From contig OZ252295.1 in the NCBI GenBank assembly GCA_965250195.1, forward strand, positions 1,240,001 to 1,304,000: a stretch of DNA of 64,000 bases, read 5' to 3'. The stretch comes from CAUZIR01 sp965250195. GTDB lineage: Bacteria; Chloroflexota; Dehalococcoidia; Lucifugimonadales; UBA2962. Position 1 is the first letter of the stretch. Each line of letters opens with the position of its first letter. The translations under genes were made by a program, and so were the position numbers. The notes under the pieces were generated by a model, which was not told the DNA's origin, searched no databases, and was given only the letters and a program-made list of their open reading frames with translations. Positions 63,270 through 64,000 of this stretch are shown here, piece by piece.

Positions 63270-64000
63270 ATGACGACCAAAAAGCGCGACTACTATGAGG
63301 TTCTGGGCGTTCAGCGAAACGCCTCGGATGAGGAGGTCAAAAAGGCCTTCCGCAAGCTGGCGCTCGAATTCCACCCCGACCGCAACAAGGCGGAAAAGGC
63401 GGGAGAGCGATTCAAAGAGGTAAACGAGGCCTACCAGGTTCTCTCCGACGAGGACCGCAGGGCACAGTACGATCGCTTCGGTCACTCCGGCGTCACAAGC
63501 GGTGGTGCCACGGGCTTTGACGGCTTCGATTCATACGGAGGTGTGGGGGACATCTTCGAGGCCTTCTTCGGCGGCTTCGGCGGACAGGCCCAGACAGGCT
63601 CCGCCCGACGGGGCTCCGACCTGCGAGGCTCCGTCACGGTGTCTTTCGCCGAGGCAGCATTCGGGACTGAGAAAGAGATTGAGATCTCCCGGACCGAAAA
63701 GTGCGCCGTCTGTCGTGGAAGCCGTAGCGAGCCCGACACCACCCCGGAAGTGTGCACAAACTGCGGTGGCTCGGGACAGCTGCGGCGGGCACAGCAGGGC
63801 TTCTTCGGTCAGTTCGTGCAGGTAGTGACATGCAGCGTTTGCGGGGGTGACGGACAGGTAATTACCAAACCCTGCAAGCACTGCAGCGGCTCCGGCATCG
63901 AGCGCAAGCAGCGCACGCTCGCCGTGACCATTCCGGCCGGAATCGAGAGCAACACCCAGCTCAAGTTGCGAGGGGAGGGTGAAGCCGGCCTCGGTGGTGG
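63270..64000 (+). CDS. dnaJ: Chaperone DnaJ (type I), cut by the window's right edge
   Basis: This partial protein (243 residues seen) stimulates DnaK. It has the J domain with HPD (residues 1-70), a Gly/Phe-rich linker (FGGFGGQ), and a zinc-finger region with four Cys pairs: CAVC, CTNC, CSVC and CKHC. The first Cys motif reads CRGSRS, so it lacks the last Gly of CxxCxGxG; the other three keep it. The start is ATG 63270 after a strong promoter. The C-terminal domain lies outside this window. Confidence 0.95.
   Translation, partial: MTTKKRDYYEVLGVQRNASDEEVKKAFRKLALEFHPDRNKAEKAGERFKEVNEAYQVLSDEDRRAQYDRFGHSGVTSGGATGFDGFDSYGGVGDIFEAFFGGFGGQAQTGSARRGSDLRGSVTVSFAEAAFGTEKEIEISRTEKCAVCRGSRSEPDTTPEVCTNCGGSGQLRRAQQGFFGQFVQVVTCSVCGGDGQVITKPCKHCSGSGIERKQRTLAVTIPAGIESNTQLKLRGEGEAGLGG

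Overview
The window is about 60% G+C and densely coded, with short gaps, many ATGA/GTGA overlaps, frequent GTG/TTG starts and many lipoprotein signal peptides. I see no insertion sequence, prophage gene, integrase or CRISPR array. The gene content fits a Chloroflexota-type bacterium, possibly in the Dehalococcoidia/SAR202 range. The clues are a large corrinoid/ASKHA one-carbon cluster, UroD-type methyltransferase paralogs, numerous SDRs and amidases, an LLM-type oxidoreductase, DUF3179, a eukaryote-like class I aldolase, and S-layer-like secreted proteins. That assignment is inference; there is no rRNA gene to confirm it.

Layout. 1-7.3 kb: exonuclease III, a DEAD-box helicase with an Arg-rich tail carrying 72-bp repeats, two lipoprotein genes (one a DUF3179 protein interrupted by an in-frame UGA) and an LLM oxidoreductase. 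7.4-16.5 kb: a large 7TM-PAS-GAF histidine kinase, then a leftward run of TolB-like lipoprotein, proB, proA, a small protein, a HAD dehalogenase and an SDR. 16.6-25.4 kb: pilus-related pieces, gamma-glutamyltransferase, DUF4395, an orphan solute-binding lipoprotein, a beta-propeller protein and an amidase.

25.5-35.9 kb: a rightward cluster for corrinoid-dependent methyl transfer. It holds two UroD-type methyltransferases, a pterin methyltransferase, a corrinoid protein, a 2Fe-2S/ASKHA reactivase, methylenetetrahydrofolate reductase with its Cys-rich partner, a homocysteine methyltransferase, three little-known proteins and a 2-hydroxyacid dehydrogenase. These can form a path in which a methyl group leaves an unknown substrate, passes through Co(I)/methyl-Co(III) corrinoid to tetrahydrofolate, and is oxidised or used to make methionine.

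36-44.3 kb: a leftward gatC-gatA-SDR-SDR-amidase-SDR run, then two tandem kelch lipoproteins. 44.3-50.2 kb: a leftward operon of fbp, class I aldolase, rdgB, moaA, an RNase HI-MoaC fusion, an unknown gene and pth, with a good promoter ahead of fbp. 50.4-57.6 kb: tRNA-Ser(UGA), sucC, sucD, a class IV aminotransferase-like protein, pyrG, a transaldolase and rho. 57.9-64 kb: two secreted surface proteins, hrcA, and dnaJ running off the right edge.

Most notable points: (1) the DUF3179 lipoprotein has UGA exactly where the first Cys of a YCxLCG motif belongs, followed at 20 nt by a bacterial SECIS-like hairpin, making it a candidate selenoprotein; (2) the corrinoid one-carbon cluster, with companions of unknown function; (3) an RNase HI-MoaC fusion with both active sites apparently intact; (4) two enzyme homologues missing catalytic lysines.
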